This document shows, in pieces, positions 24,552 to 33,043 of a stretch of 64,000 nt of DNA. The stretch comes from Rubrivivax sp. GTDB taxonomy: Bacteria > Pseudomonadota > Gammaproteobacteria > Burkholderiales > Burkholderiaceae_C. Positions within the stretch are counted from its first letter, which is position 1, and every line of letters starts with the position of its first letter. The stretch spans positions 62,001 through 126,000 of the forward strand of contig JADMJD010000112.1 of the NCBI GenBank assembly GCA_018780805.1, given 5' to 3'. Both the position numbers and the translations under genes were made by a program. Below the pieces are notes generated by a model. That model was not told the origin of the DNA and did not search any database. It saw only the letters and a list, made by a program, of their open reading frames with translations.

Positions 24552-24998
24552 ATGTCGTCCATGAGCACCCCGCGCGGCTGCACCAACCTGCAGCTGCGCC
24601 TGTTGTCCCACCGCGTGGACCGGGCGTATGCCGAGGCCCTGGCCGGTGCCGGGCTCACCACCTCGCAGTACGCGCTGCTGGGGCAGATCGAGGCCTTCGG
24701 GCCGCTGCGCCCGGCGGACCTGGCGGCACGCCTGGGCCTGGACCCGTCCACGCTCACACGCAACCTGCAGGGCCTGGTGGCCGCGGGCTGGGTGGCGCAG
24801 GGGCCGGGCCCGGACCGGCGCTCGCACCAGGTGCTGCTCACCGACGCCGGCCGCCGCCTGCGGCAGCAGGGCAAACGCGCGTGGAAGCAGGCGCAACTGG
24901 CGCTGAACGAGCGCCTGGGCGACGACCGGGTGCTGCGGCTGCATGCGCTGATCGCCGAGTGCATGGCGGCCCTGGACGCCGACACGCCGCCCCGCTGA
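24552..24998 (+). CDS. MarR-family transcriptional regulator
   Basis: 148 residues from ATG 24552 (MSSMSTPRG); ATG 24561 is an equally plausible start. The winged helix includes LTTSQYALLGQIEAFGPLRP, then ADLAARLGLDPSTLTRNLQGL as recognition helix, and wing PGPDRRSHQVLLTDAGRRL. The C-terminal helices for dimerisation follow. Its own operator-like palindromes lie directly upstream and are shared with the divergent thioesterase. Confidence 0.92.
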   Translation: MSSMSTPRGCTNLQLRLLSHRVDRAYAEALAGAGLTTSQYALLGQIEAFGPLRPADLAARLGLDPSTLTRNLQGLVAAGWVAQGPGPDRRSHQVLLTDAGRRLRQQGKRAWKQAQLALNERLGDDRVLRLHALIAECMAALDADTPPR

Positions 24999-25056
24999 GC
25001 ACAAACAGGCTTTGGGGCGACAATCCCCGCTCCCCTGACGGCCCGCCCGACCTGTG

Positions 25057-26145
25057 ATGTCCGAATCCGATCCTGTTGAACCCACCCCCGCGTTGGACGC
25101 CACACCGGCGCCGGCCACCGAACCTGTGGTGGAACCGATGGCGGCCGAAGCTGAGGCTGACAGTGCCGAATCCGTGGAGGCCGTGGAGGCCGTAGAGGCC
25201 GTGGAAACATCAGAAGCAGCAGAAACCGATGAGGCTGGCGTGGCCGACACCACACCGGCAGACCCGGCCACGCCCGGCATGACACCGGCCCAGTGCGGCG
25301 AGCAGCTGGCCGCGCGCTTCCCGGCGCTGTTTGGCCCCGAAGGCCCGCGCAAGCCGATCAAGCTGCGCATCCAGGCCGACCTGCAGCTGCGCGCGCCGGG
25401 TGTGTTCACCAAGCGGGTGCTGGGCCTGTTCCTGAGCCGCTACACCACCAGCACGGCCTACCTGAAGGGCCTGAGCACGGCGGCCACACGCTTCGACCTC
25501 GACGGCCAGCCGGCCGGCGAGATCGCCGAAGAACACCGCAGCGCCGCCACTGCTGAGTTGGCGCGCCGCAAAGCCATCGTCGACGAGCGCCGCGCCACCG
25601 AGCGTGCCGCGGCACGCGCCGCGCAAGGCCCGCGTGCCGAACGGCCGGCCGGTGCGGCCCCCACGGGCGACCGCCCACCGCGCGCCGATCGCCCGCCACG
25701 CGGGCCGCGCCCGGATGGGGCTGCCCGTGGCCCGCGCCCGGCAGGGCCTGGCAACGGCCCGCGCCCGGACCGACCCGACCGCGGCCCGCGCCCCGAAGGC
25801 CAGGCCCGGCCCGACCGCCCCAGCCACCCGCCGCAAGCCGATCAGCGTCCGCGCCCCGACCGGCCACCACGCGCTGACAACCGCCCTGACAACCGTCCGG
25901 AGCAGCGCCGTGGCGACCGCCGCGATGACCGCCCTGACGAGCGCCGCATGCGCCCGCCCATGCCCGACGCCGCCCCGCGCGAGCCGGAGGACCCGGCGCG
26001 CCGCGACCGTGCGGTGTTGTTGCGCCAATTCGAAAGCAGCCCGCTGACCAAGGCCAACTTCTGCGTGCTGCGCCGCATCAGCGAAGCCGAGCTCGACACC
26101 CAGCTGGCCCTGGCCCGTGCCGAACGGCCCGGCCCGCGGCGCTGA
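25057..26145 (+). CDS. ProQ/FinO-domain RNA chaperone with long Arg/Pro-rich tail
   Basis: 362 residues from ATG 25057. Residues 1-75 are an acidic, Ala/Glu/Val-rich leader with a near-perfect VEA repeat (9-base DNA repeats at 25173-25205). The ProQ/FinO domain follows at about 76-185 (FPALFGPEGPRKPIKLRIQADL, VLGLFLSRYTTSTAYLKGL). Then comes a low-complexity Arg/Pro/Asp-rich linker of about 130 residues (GPRPDRPDRGPRPEG-like repeats) and a short conserved C-terminus (LLRQFESSPLTKANFCVLRRI). ProQ proteins bind structured sRNAs and 3' ends. The disordered basic tail may add RNA affinity. It overlaps the next gene. Confidence 0.88.
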   Translation: MSESDPVEPTPALDATPAPATEPVVEPMAAEAEADSAESVEAVEAVEAVETSEAAETDEAGVADTTPADPATPGMTPAQCGEQLAARFPALFGPEGPRKPIKLRIQADLQLRAPGVFTKRVLGLFLSRYTTSTAYLKGLSTAATRFDLDGQPAGEIAEEHRSAATAELARRKAIVDERRATERAAARAAQGPRAERPAGAAPTGDRPPRADRPPRGPRPDGAARGPRPAGPGNGPRPDRPDRGPRPEGQARPDRPSHPPQADQRPRPDRPPRADNRPDNRPEQRRGDRRDDRPDERRMRPPMPDAAPREPEDPARRDRAVLLRQFESSPLTKANFCVLRRISEAELDTQLALARAERPGPRR

Positions 26146-26686
26146 GCCGCCAACGGTTCTGCCGCCCGCGCTGAGGTACCTGCAGGGCTACCCGCCCGAG
26201 CTGCAGGCCCAGGCCGCCGCGCTGCTGGCGCGCGGCGAGTTGGGGGCGGTGCTGAAGCGGCGCTACCCCGAGCCACACACCGTGCGCAGCGACCCGGCGC
26301 TGTACGACTACGTGGTGGCGCTCAAGCAGCGCCACCTGCGCAGCGCGCCGCCGCTGGCCAAGGTGCTGTACGACGGCCGGCTGCAGCGTGCGGCGCAGGC
26401 GCTGGGCACGCACACCGCGGTGTCGCGGGTGCAGGGCGGGCAGCTCAAGGCCAAACGCGAGATCCGCATCGCCAGCCTGTTCCGCGACGCGCCGGCCGAC
26501 TTCCTGCGCATGATCGCCGTGCACGAACTGGCGCACCTGAAGGAACGCGAGCACGACAAGGCCTTCTACGCGCTGTGCTGCCACATGGCGCCGGATTACC
26601 ACCAGCTGGAGTTCGACGTGCGGCTGTGGCTGACGGCGCTGGAGGCCGATGCACCGGCCGAACCCCCGGCCGAACCGGCCGCCTGA
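26117..26686 (+). CDS. YgjP-like (WLM/SprT-type) putative zinc metalloprotease
   Basis: About 189 residues from the GTG at 26117, which overlaps the proQ end by 29 bases; the first 15-20 residues may not be translated. The zinc motif is HELAHLKEREHDKAFYALC (HExxH plus downstream His), as in YgjP/DUF45 proteins. The catalytic Glu is present. It is probably co-transcribed with proQ. The gene ends directly against the convergent hypothetical gene; the two stop codons share the sequence TGATCA. Confidence 0.8.
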   Translation: MPNGPARGAEPPTVLPPALRYLQGYPPELQAQAAALLARGELGAVLKRRYPEPHTVRSDPALYDYVVALKQRHLRSAPPLAKVLYDGRLQRAAQALGTHTAVSRVQGGQLKAKREIRIASLFRDAPADFLRMIAVHELAHLKEREHDKAFYALCCHMAPDYHQLEFDVRLWLTALEADAPAEPPAEPAA

Positions 26687-27187
26687 TCAGCGTGGGCGGG
26701 CGAAGCCGGCCGCCACCCAGGCCTCGGCGTTGGCGGTGCTGAGCCGGTAGCTGGCCGCCACGCGCACGCGCGCCAGCTGATCGCCACCCGCATCGGTGGC
26801 GGCCAGCCAGGCGTGCGGGTCGTCGTCGTCGGGCACGATGTCCAGCGTCAGCTGCAGCGGGCCGTCGGCGGTGTTCAGCATCAGCGCCCTGTGCAGCGTG
26901 GCCTCGCGCTGCTGCTCGTGGCGGCGCAGCACCTCCTTGGCGGTTTTCACCAGGGTGTTGAAGGCGTTCACGTCCAGCGGCTTGGGATTTTTCTTGTCGC
27001 GGCCCATGGTCCAGGGGCCGACCAGCGCCGGCTCGGCCTGCCCCTGCAGCGTCATCGCCACCGCCCAGCCATCGTCATCTTCGTTTTTGATCACCTGGGC
27101 CGTCCAGCCCTTGTCACGCCAGCAGGTGGCGCTGTGCAGCGTGTCGTCGTCGGCGTTGCCGTGGCTCTTGTCGATGTCATCGTTCAT
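26687..27187 (-). CDS. Hypothetical protein, acidic
   Basis: 166 residues, not recognised as a named family. It begins MNDDIDKSHGNADDD and has a predicted alpha/beta composition with ITAQVIKNEDDDGWAVAM-like strands, a Lys-rich segment (GRDKKNPKPLDV), and an acidic PDDDDPHAW stretch. No signal peptide, membrane segment or cysteine pair is seen. The codon use matches the neighbours. It is convergent with the YgjP-like gene and divergent from the radical SAM gene. Confidence 0.7.
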   Translation of the reverse strand: MNDDIDKSHGNADDDTLHSATCWRDKGWTAQVIKNEDDDGWAVAMTLQGQAEPALVGPWTMGRDKKNPKPLDVNAFNTLVKTAKEVLRRHEQQREATLHRALMLNTADGPLQLTLDIVPDDDDPHAWLAATDAGGDQLARVRVAASYRLSTANAEAWVAAGFARPR

Positions 27188-27222
27188 GCGCTGATTCTGC
27201 CGGGCGCGGACAATCGCCCCCG

Positions 27223-29133
27223 ATGTCTGCCGCCGAACTGCGTGTGCTGTCGCTCATCCCGCCGATGACGCAGCTGAACACGCCTTACCCCTCCACCGCC
27301 TACCTCACCGGTTTCCTGCGCGGGCGCGGCGTGGCCGCAGTGCAGGAAGACCTGGCGCTGGCACTCGCGTTGGAGCTGCTGTCGCCCGCCGGGCTGGACT
27401 TGCTGCGCGACGCCATCGATGCGCTGCACGATGCACCCAACGGCCGCGTGGCCGCCTGGCGTGCGCAGTTCGACGCCTACCGCAGCACCATCGCGCCGGC
27501 CATCGCGTTTCTGCAGGGCCGCGACAGCACGCTGGCACACCGCATCGCCAGCCGCGCCTTCCTGCCCGAAGGCCCGCGTTTCACGACGCTGGACGTCTAC
27601 GTGGACCCGGACGATCAAACCGGCGGCGACCCGCTGGCCTGGGCCTTCGGCGCCCTGGGTGTGCAGGACCGTGCGCGCCACCTGGCCACGCTGTACCTGA
27701 ACGACATCGCCGACGTGCTGCGCGACGCGGTGGACCCGCGCTTCGAGTTCGTGCGTTACGCCGAGCGCCTGGCGATGAGCCAGCCCACCTTCGAGCCGCT
27801 GGCCACCGCGCTGGCCGCGCCGCCGAACCTGGTGGACACGCTGTTGCAGCGTCTCACACACGACGCGCTGGCGCGCCACCAGCCCACCGTGGTGCTGCTG
27901 TCGGTGCCGTTCCCGGGCGCGGTGTATGCCGCCTTCCGCATCGCGCAGGCGATCAAGGCGCAGGATCCGGCCATCGTCACCGTGCTGGGCGGCGGTTATG
28001 TGAACACCGAGCTGCGCGAGCTGGCCGAGCCTCGTGTCTTCGACCACTTCGACTTCGTCACGCTGGACGCCGGCGAGCGCCCGCTGCTGGCGCTGCTGGA
28101 ACACCTGCAGGGCCGGCGCAGCGCCAGCCGGCTGGTGCGCACCTACCGCCGCCATGAAGGCGCGGTGCAATACCTGAACTTCGTCGAGCCCGACCTGCCC
28201 TTCGACGACGTCGGCACACCCACCTGGGACGGCCTGCCGCTGGACCGTTACCTGAGCCTGCTGGACATGCTCAACCCCATGCACCGGCTCTGGAGCGACG
28301 GGCGCTGGAACAAGCTCACCGTGGCACACGGGTGTTACTGGAAGAAGTGCAGCTTCTGCGACGTGGGGCTGGATTACATCGGTCGCTACGACGCCGCCAC
28401 GGCCCAGACGCTGGCCGACCGCATCGAAGCAATAGTCGCCGAAACCGGGCAGACGGGTTTCCACTTCGTCGACGAAGCCGCGCCGCCCAAGAGCCTGAAG
28501 GCACTCGCGGCCGAGCTGCAGCAGCGGCAACTGGCCATCTCCTGGTGGGGCAACATCCGCTTCGAAAAGAGCTTCACGCCCGACCTGTGCCGGCAGCTGG
28601 CCGACAGCGGCTGCATCGCCATCAGCGGCGGGCTGGAAGTGGCCTCGGACCGGCTGCTGACGCTGATGAAAAAAGGCGTGTCGGTGGACCAGGTGGCGCG
28701 TGTCACCAAGGGTTTTGCCGACGCCGGCATCCTGGTGCACGCCTACCTGATGTACGGCTTCCCCACGCAGACCGCGCAGGACACCGTGGACGCGCTGGAG
28801 TACGTGCGCCAGCTGTTTGCCGAAGGCTGCATCCAGAGCGGCTTCTGGCACCGGTTCGCCTGCACCGTGCACTCACCGGTGGGCCAGCACCCCGAGGACT
28901 ACGGCGTGACGCTGCAACCGCTGCCACCCGGCACGTTTGCGAAGAACGACGTGGGTTTCACCGACCCCACCGGCACCGACCACGACCGCCTGGGCGTGGG
29001 CCTGAAGAAGGCGCTCTACAACTACATGCACGGCATCGGGCTGGAGGAAGACGTGCGCCAGTGGTTCGACCACCCGGTGCCCAAGGCACGGGTGGCGAAA
29101 AACCGCATCGCCAAGGCGCTGGCCGCCGGATGA
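27223..29133 (+). CDS. B12-binding-domain radical SAM protein
   Basis: 636 residues. The N-terminal part (about 1-330) ends in a cobalamin-binding-type Rossmann region (VVLLSVPFPGAVYAAFRIA, VTVLGGGYVNTEL). The radical SAM core begins at about 365 (KLTVAHGCYWKKCSFCDVG). The three cluster cysteines are C371, C376 and C379, so the spacing is CX4CX2C instead of the usual CX3CX2C. The barrel continues with FHFVDEAAPP and SGGLEVASDRLLTLMKKG. Related proteins methylate unactivated carbons or rearrange substrates; the substrate is unknown. It stands as a single gene between convergent neighbours. Confidence 0.85.
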   Translation: MSAAELRVLSLIPPMTQLNTPYPSTAYLTGFLRGRGVAAVQEDLALALALELLSPAGLDLLRDAIDALHDAPNGRVAAWRAQFDAYRSTIAPAIAFLQGRDSTLAHRIASRAFLPEGPRFTTLDVYVDPDDQTGGDPLAWAFGALGVQDRARHLATLYLNDIADVLRDAVDPRFEFVRYAERLAMSQPTFEPLATALAAPPNLVDTLLQRLTHDALARHQPTVVLLSVPFPGAVYAAFRIAQAIKAQDPAIVTVLGGGYVNTELRELAEPRVFDHFDFVTLDAGERPLLALLEHLQGRRSASRLVRTYRRHEGAVQYLNFVEPDLPFDDVGTPTWDGLPLDRYLSLLDMLNPMHRLWSDGRWNKLTVAHGCYWKKCSFCDVGLDYIGRYDAATAQTLADRIEAIVAETGQTGFHFVDEAAPPKSLKALAAELQQRQLAISWWGNIRFEKSFTPDLCRQLADSGCIAISGGLEVASDRLLTLMKKGVSVDQVARVTKGFADAGILVHAYLMYGFPTQTAQDTVDALEYVRQLFAEGCIQSGFWHRFACTVHSPVGQHPEDYGVTLQPLPPGTFAKNDVGFTDPTGTDHDRLGVGLKKALYNYMHGIGLEEDVRQWFDHPVPKARVAKNRIAKALAAG

Positions 29134-29151
29134 GCGGCAGGGCCGGGCCCC

Positions 29152-30510
29152 TCAGGGCCCCTTCTTCAGCAGCGTGACCCCACCGCGTGTGCCACCGTCG
29201 GTGACCATGATGGTCGAGAAGATCAGGCCGTCAGCGTCCTTGCCGACGAAGTTGCCACCAAAGCCCGAGGCGCCCACCAGGAAGCCGCTGCAGCCGGCGC
29301 AGCTGCCGCTGCTGTAGTTGCCCAGGAAGCCACCCGACAAGGCCTTGTCGCTGTAGCTGGCGCTGCCGTTCAGACCGCTGAAGACCAGGCCCTCCAGCGT
29401 GAAACCCAGGTTCTGCACCAGCACACCGCGGTTCAGGAAGTCCACCGCCACCTGGCCGCTCAAGCCCGTGAGGTTGCCGCCGCCCGCCGGGTTGAACACC
29501 GCGGTGCCGCTGCCCGGCATCTGGCGCGTGGCGTCGCCGGCAATCCAGTCCAGCGTGCTCAGCGCCGGCGCGGTGAACTCGGTGCCACCCACCGCCACCG
29601 TGGCCGTTGCACCGGTCACGGACAACCACTGCCCCCAGTAGACCGACGAACCGTCGGCCAGCGCCGTGCTGCTCACCGGCGCCTGCGTGGCGCCCCGGCG
29701 CACCGCGAAGAAGTTGCCGCTGCTGCCGACGGAATCGAGCGCGCCGCTGTTGACGCTGTACTCGCCGCCCTTCCATTCACCGCTGAGCGCCAGGCCCACG
29801 GTCGGCTGGCCCGCCACGCTGTTGGCAAAGGCCAGGCCGGCGGCCAGGTTGGGCACGTACTGCACGCCCGAGCCGGCGGCGTTGGTGCTGAACTCGTTGC
29901 TGCGGTCGCCGCTCAGCGCCGCGGCGTCGCTGGCCGGGGCCAGCACCACGGTCTGGCCGGCCTGGATGGCGGCCACGGCGCGCGCGGCGTCCAGCGTGTA
30001 GCCGGCCTTGCCGCGGTCCACCGCCTGGCCGGCGGCGGCAGCCACCACGGCGCGGATCTGCACCGTGCTGCCCAGCGTCACCTCGGGCATGGCCTGTTGT
30101 TGTTCCACCGCCAGCGCAAAACCGGGGTCGAGCTCGGCGGCACGCTGGAACTGCGCACGCGCCTCGGCAAAACGGCCCTGGTCCTTCAGGTCCAGGCCGT
30201 TGGAGTAGGCGCGGAAGGCCTCGACGTTGGTGGTCTGGAAACGTTCGATGCGGGCGCGCACATCGGCCGGCAGGCTGTCCAACGGGATGCCGGCGGCACG
30301 CAGGATGCCGAAGGTCAGCGCCTTCTGGGCGCGAAACAGCGCCGCCAGCTCGCCGCTTTCGCGTGTGATGCCCAGGCTGCTGGAGCTGCGGCTGTCGATC
30401 ACCGCGCCTTCCAGCACAAAACTCTGGCCGGCGGTCTGCGCGCCGGCTGAAGCGGTCAGCACGGTTTGCACGGCCAGCGCGGCCGGCAGGATCAGGCTCC
30501 GGTGTTTCAT
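29152..30510 (-). CDS. Secreted TPR protein with C-terminal TbpB-like beta-barrel domain
   Basis: 452 residues from ATG 30510, which overlaps the preceding stop by one base. A signal peptide covers 1-25 (MKHRSLILPAALAVQTVL, ending ASAGAQ, no lipobox). A CsgG/TPR-linked region lies at about 75-190 with a short TPR (YSNGLDLKDQGRFAEARAQF). The C-terminal roughly 230 residues are Gly/Ser-rich with VAVDFLNRGVLVQNLGFTL and Gly-Phe strands (GGFLGNYSSG, GGNFVGKDADGLIFS), the pattern of transferrin-binding-protein B-like eight-strand barrels. Such barrels are typical cargo of SLAM translocons, and a SLAM-like gene lies two genes upstream. The paired Cys (SCAGCSG) may form a disulfide. Confidence 0.65.
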   Translation of the reverse strand: MKHRSLILPAALAVQTVLTASAGAQTAGQSFVLEGAVIDSRSSSSLGITRESGELAALFRAQKALTFGILRAAGIPLDSLPADVRARIERFQTTNVEAFRAYSNGLDLKDQGRFAEARAQFQRAAELDPGFALAVEQQQAMPEVTLGSTVQIRAVVAAAAGQAVDRGKAGYTLDAARAVAAIQAGQTVVLAPASDAAALSGDRSNEFSTNAAGSGVQYVPNLAAGLAFANSVAGQPTVGLALSGEWKGGEYSVNSGALDSVGSSGNFFAVRRGATQAPVSSTALADGSSVYWGQWLSVTGATATVAVGGTEFTAPALSTLDWIAGDATRQMPGSGTAVFNPAGGGNLTGLSGQVAVDFLNRGVLVQNLGFTLEGLVFSGLNGSASYSDKALSGGFLGNYSSGSCAGCSGFLVGASGFGGNFVGKDADGLIFSTIMVTDGGTRGGVTLLKKGP

Positions 30511-31676
30511 CACTGCACCTCGAAGTTGCCGACGATGACCTTCTCGGCCCGCATCAGCCGGCCCGAGCGCACGGCGCCAGCGGGGTCGGCCAGGCCGGCG
30601 TCGCCGAGTTTCATCTCGTCCAGCAGCAGCTGCACCTTCTCGCGCTCCAGCACCTTCAGGCCGGGCACCTTGGACAGGTCGGCGATGATCATCGCGGCCA
30701 GGCCCTTGGCCATCGCCCGGAAGCTCTCGTCGCCGCGGTTCACGAAGGCCTGCACCGCGATGCTGCCGGGCTCGGGGGCGGCACCCACCAGTTCGCGCTC
30801 GCGCGAGACGGCGGTCTGCACCTCCTGCTGCAGCTGGGCCGAGCTGAGCAGGGTCAGCGTCTTGGGCAGCTCGCGCGCGGCGGCGCCTTCAGGATCCTGG
30901 CGTGCGTAGAGCTGCAGCTGCTGCAGCGCGGTGGCGTTGTCGCCCTGACGCAGCGCGATCAGGCCCAGGTAGTAGGCCACCAGAGGCTCCCCGGGCGCTG
31001 CGGCTTCCACCCGCTGCAGCGCGGCGCGGGCCGCGGGGTCGTCACCGCTGCCGAAGGCTTCGATGCCGGCTTTCAGCACCGCTGCGACCTCGCTGCGTGC
31101 GCGCAGCGCAGGCTCGCGCCGGGGTTCGTCCACCGCCAGCAGCGGCGGCTGCGCCAGCACCTCGGGCCGCACCGCCGGGCCGTCCCAGCGGAAGTGGCGG
31201 TTGCGCAGCACCGAACGGCCGCCGCGATATTCCAGCACCACCTCGCCCTGGGCCACGCTGCCGTACAGGCCGGGCGCCAGACGGCAATCCTCTTCGCACC
31301 ACTGCAGCTTGACGTAGCCGGTGGCACGCAACGAGCGGTCGCGCAGGTCCACCCACCAGTCGGGCGAGGCCGTGGCCAGGCGCAGCCCGCCGGCCTGCAG
31401 CGCCACCCGCTGCACACCTGCCTGCGGCAGGGCCACCTGGCTGGACGCGCCCAGCATCAGCAGCGTGCCGTCGGCAAAACGCAGCTGCGCCGCGCCGTCG
31501 GCACCGGTGCGCAGCGCGCCAGTCATCAGCTCGGTGCCGGCCACGGCCGGGCGGCCGTCGAGCTGCACCTCGCCTTGCACCTGCACCAGGCGCGCCTGCG
31601 CGGCGGCGGGGCCCGCACTCAGGGCCAGCACCAGCGGCAGCACGAACGGGATGGAGCTCAGGGCCAGGGTTCGCAT
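30510..31676 (-). CDS. FecR-like / TPR / CsgG-like periplasmic protein
   Basis: 388 residues from ATG 31676 (MRTLALSSIPFVLPLVLAL), with a signal peptide to about residue 26. A FecR-type beta domain spans about 28-150 (VQGEVQLDGRPAVAGTELMTG, AQLRFADGTLLMLGASSQV), with a Cys pair WCEEDC. A TPR-like helical part spans about 185-275 (YYLGLIALRQGDNATALQQL). The C-terminal CsgG/FlgO-like domain starts at about 300 (VQAFVNRGDESFRAMAKGL, MIIADLSKVPGLKVLEREK, LLLDEMKLGDAG). FecR domains often bind glycans or act in surface anchoring. It is co-directional with both neighbours and 8 bases after the SLAM-like stop. Confidence 0.7.
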   Translation of the reverse strand: MRTLALSSIPFVLPLVLALSAGPAAAQARLVQVQGEVQLDGRPAVAGTELMTGALRTGADGAAQLRFADGTLLMLGASSQVALPQAGVQRVALQAGGLRLATASPDWWVDLRDRSLRATGYVKLQWCEEDCRLAPGLYGSVAQGEVVLEYRGGRSVLRNRHFRWDGPAVRPEVLAQPPLLAVDEPRREPALRARSEVAAVLKAGIEAFGSGDDPAARAALQRVEAAAPGEPLVAYYLGLIALRQGDNATALQQLQLYARQDPEGAAARELPKTLTLLSSAQLQQEVQTAVSRERELVGAAPEPGSIAVQAFVNRGDESFRAMAKGLAAMIIADLSKVPGLKVLEREKVQLLLDEMKLGDAGLADPAGAVRSGRLMRAEKVIVGNFEVQ

Positions 31677-31684
31677 CGCGGGCC

Positions 31685-33043
31685 TCAATACTGGTAGCGG
31701 GTCTTGACGGCGAGCGAGTGGCGGTCGCTGTCGTACAGATCCTGGTTGGATCGGTTCCAGAACGACACCCACTCGGCACGCACCGACCACTTGGGGTCGA
31801 TGGCGTAACTGGCCACCAGGTCGAGGTTGAGCGCGGTGTCTTCGCGGGTGCTGCCAAAGCCGATGTCGGTGCCCCGGAACTTCTGGCCGTACAGCGTGAG
31901 CCCGCCCGACAGGCGCAGCCGCTCCTGCGGCGAAAAACTGCCAAAGGCGCGCACCAGCGGCACATCGCGGCTCAGGTCGTCGCGAAGGCGGCTGTTGCTC
32001 TCCACCGTCCAGCTGAAGCGCAGGCCCAGCGACGGCGCACCGGCCAGCTCGGAGAAGTTCTGCGTCAGGCTGCCGCCCAGCGTGACGGCCCGCGCATCAC
32101 GCGCCTGCTCGGCGCTGTTGTGGCGGTACTCGAAATACTGCGCAAAGGCCGTGAACGTGCGCTGGGGCCCGAGGTTGAAGCTGGACTCGCCGCCCACCGA
32201 CAAGGTGTCGCGGTAGCGCTGCCCGGCCACGCGCAACTCGCCCACACCCAGCGTGAAGCGGTACAGCGCTTCGTTGCGCAGCTGCGTGAAGCCGGCGTTG
32301 AAGCCGATGTTGCTGAGGTTGTAGTCCTTCTGCTGGGCGTTTTCGCGGTGGTCGATGTCGGCCCCGGCAAAGACCGAGAACTGCGGGCTCACGCGCAGCG
32401 TCTGCTGGCCACCGGCGGCCAGCTGCACAAAACCGTCGGCCACGCCTTGGGACGGTGAACCGGCCAGGCTGATGGTGCCGAAGACCAGCTGAAGCTCGTC
32501 GAGGTCGGTGCCGCCGTTGACGTTGCTGTCATGGCCGACGCCGGCCTCGACGTACAACCGCGACGCCGTCTGCCGGCGGCTGCTGTCGCGCAGCTGCATC
32601 GCGCTCAGGAAACCTTCGATGTTGCGGCGCACGCCGGCCGGCGGGTTGTAGCGCAACACGAACTCGAACTCCGAACGGGCCCGCGCAAATTCACCGACCA
32701 GAAAATAACCGCGCGCCAGCTCCAGCCGCGCGCGGTCGTTCGCCGGCACAGCGGCCAGGTGGCGCTCCAGCGCCAGCAGGCCTTCGGCGACACGCCCGGA
32801 CGACACCGCGGCCACGCCGTAGAGGAAGTCGAAGTGCACGCTGCCAATCAGCTCCGGGTGCGCCTGGCCCAAGCGCCAGGCCTGCTCGAACTGGCTGCTC
32901 TCGACCAGGCGGCGCAGGTCGTCCAGCGGTGCGGCCACCGCCGCCGGGCCGGTGAGCAGGGCGGCCAGCACCGCGGCCAGGCCCAGGGACCGCCAACCGG
33001 ACATCGAGCAGGACATCGGGCGTGACATCGGGCGGCTTTTCAT
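31685..33043 (-). CDS. SLAM-like TPR plus outer-membrane beta-barrel protein (DUF560-type)
   Basis: 452 residues. The signal peptide is about 1-38 (hydrophobic LGLAAVLAALLTGPAAVAA). Tetratricopeptide repeats span about 40-150 (LLALERHLAAVPANDRARLELARGYF, ARSEFEFVLRYNPPAG). The rest alternates polar and aromatic residues in a strand pattern with a terminal ...VKTRYQY, a classical outer-membrane insertion signal. The length and architecture resemble surface lipoprotein assembly modulators (Slam, type XI secretion; DUF560), normally 450-500 residues. The start overlaps the tpsA stop by four bases. It would export partner proteins with TbpB-like barrels. Confidence 0.7.
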   Translation of the reverse strand: MKSRPMSRPMSCSMSGWRSLGLAAVLAALLTGPAAVAAPLDDLRRLVESSQFEQAWRLGQAHPELIGSVHFDFLYGVAAVSSGRVAEGLLALERHLAAVPANDRARLELARGYFLVGEFARARSEFEFVLRYNPPAGVRRNIEGFLSAMQLRDSSRRQTASRLYVEAGVGHDSNVNGGTDLDELQLVFGTISLAGSPSQGVADGFVQLAAGGQQTLRVSPQFSVFAGADIDHRENAQQKDYNLSNIGFNAGFTQLRNEALYRFTLGVGELRVAGQRYRDTLSVGGESSFNLGPQRTFTAFAQYFEYRHNSAEQARDARAVTLGGSLTQNFSELAGAPSLGLRFSWTVESNSRLRDDLSRDVPLVRAFGSFSPQERLRLSGGLTLYGQKFRGTDIGFGSTREDTALNLDLVASYAIDPKWSVRAEWVSFWNRSNQDLYDSDRHSLAVKTRYQY

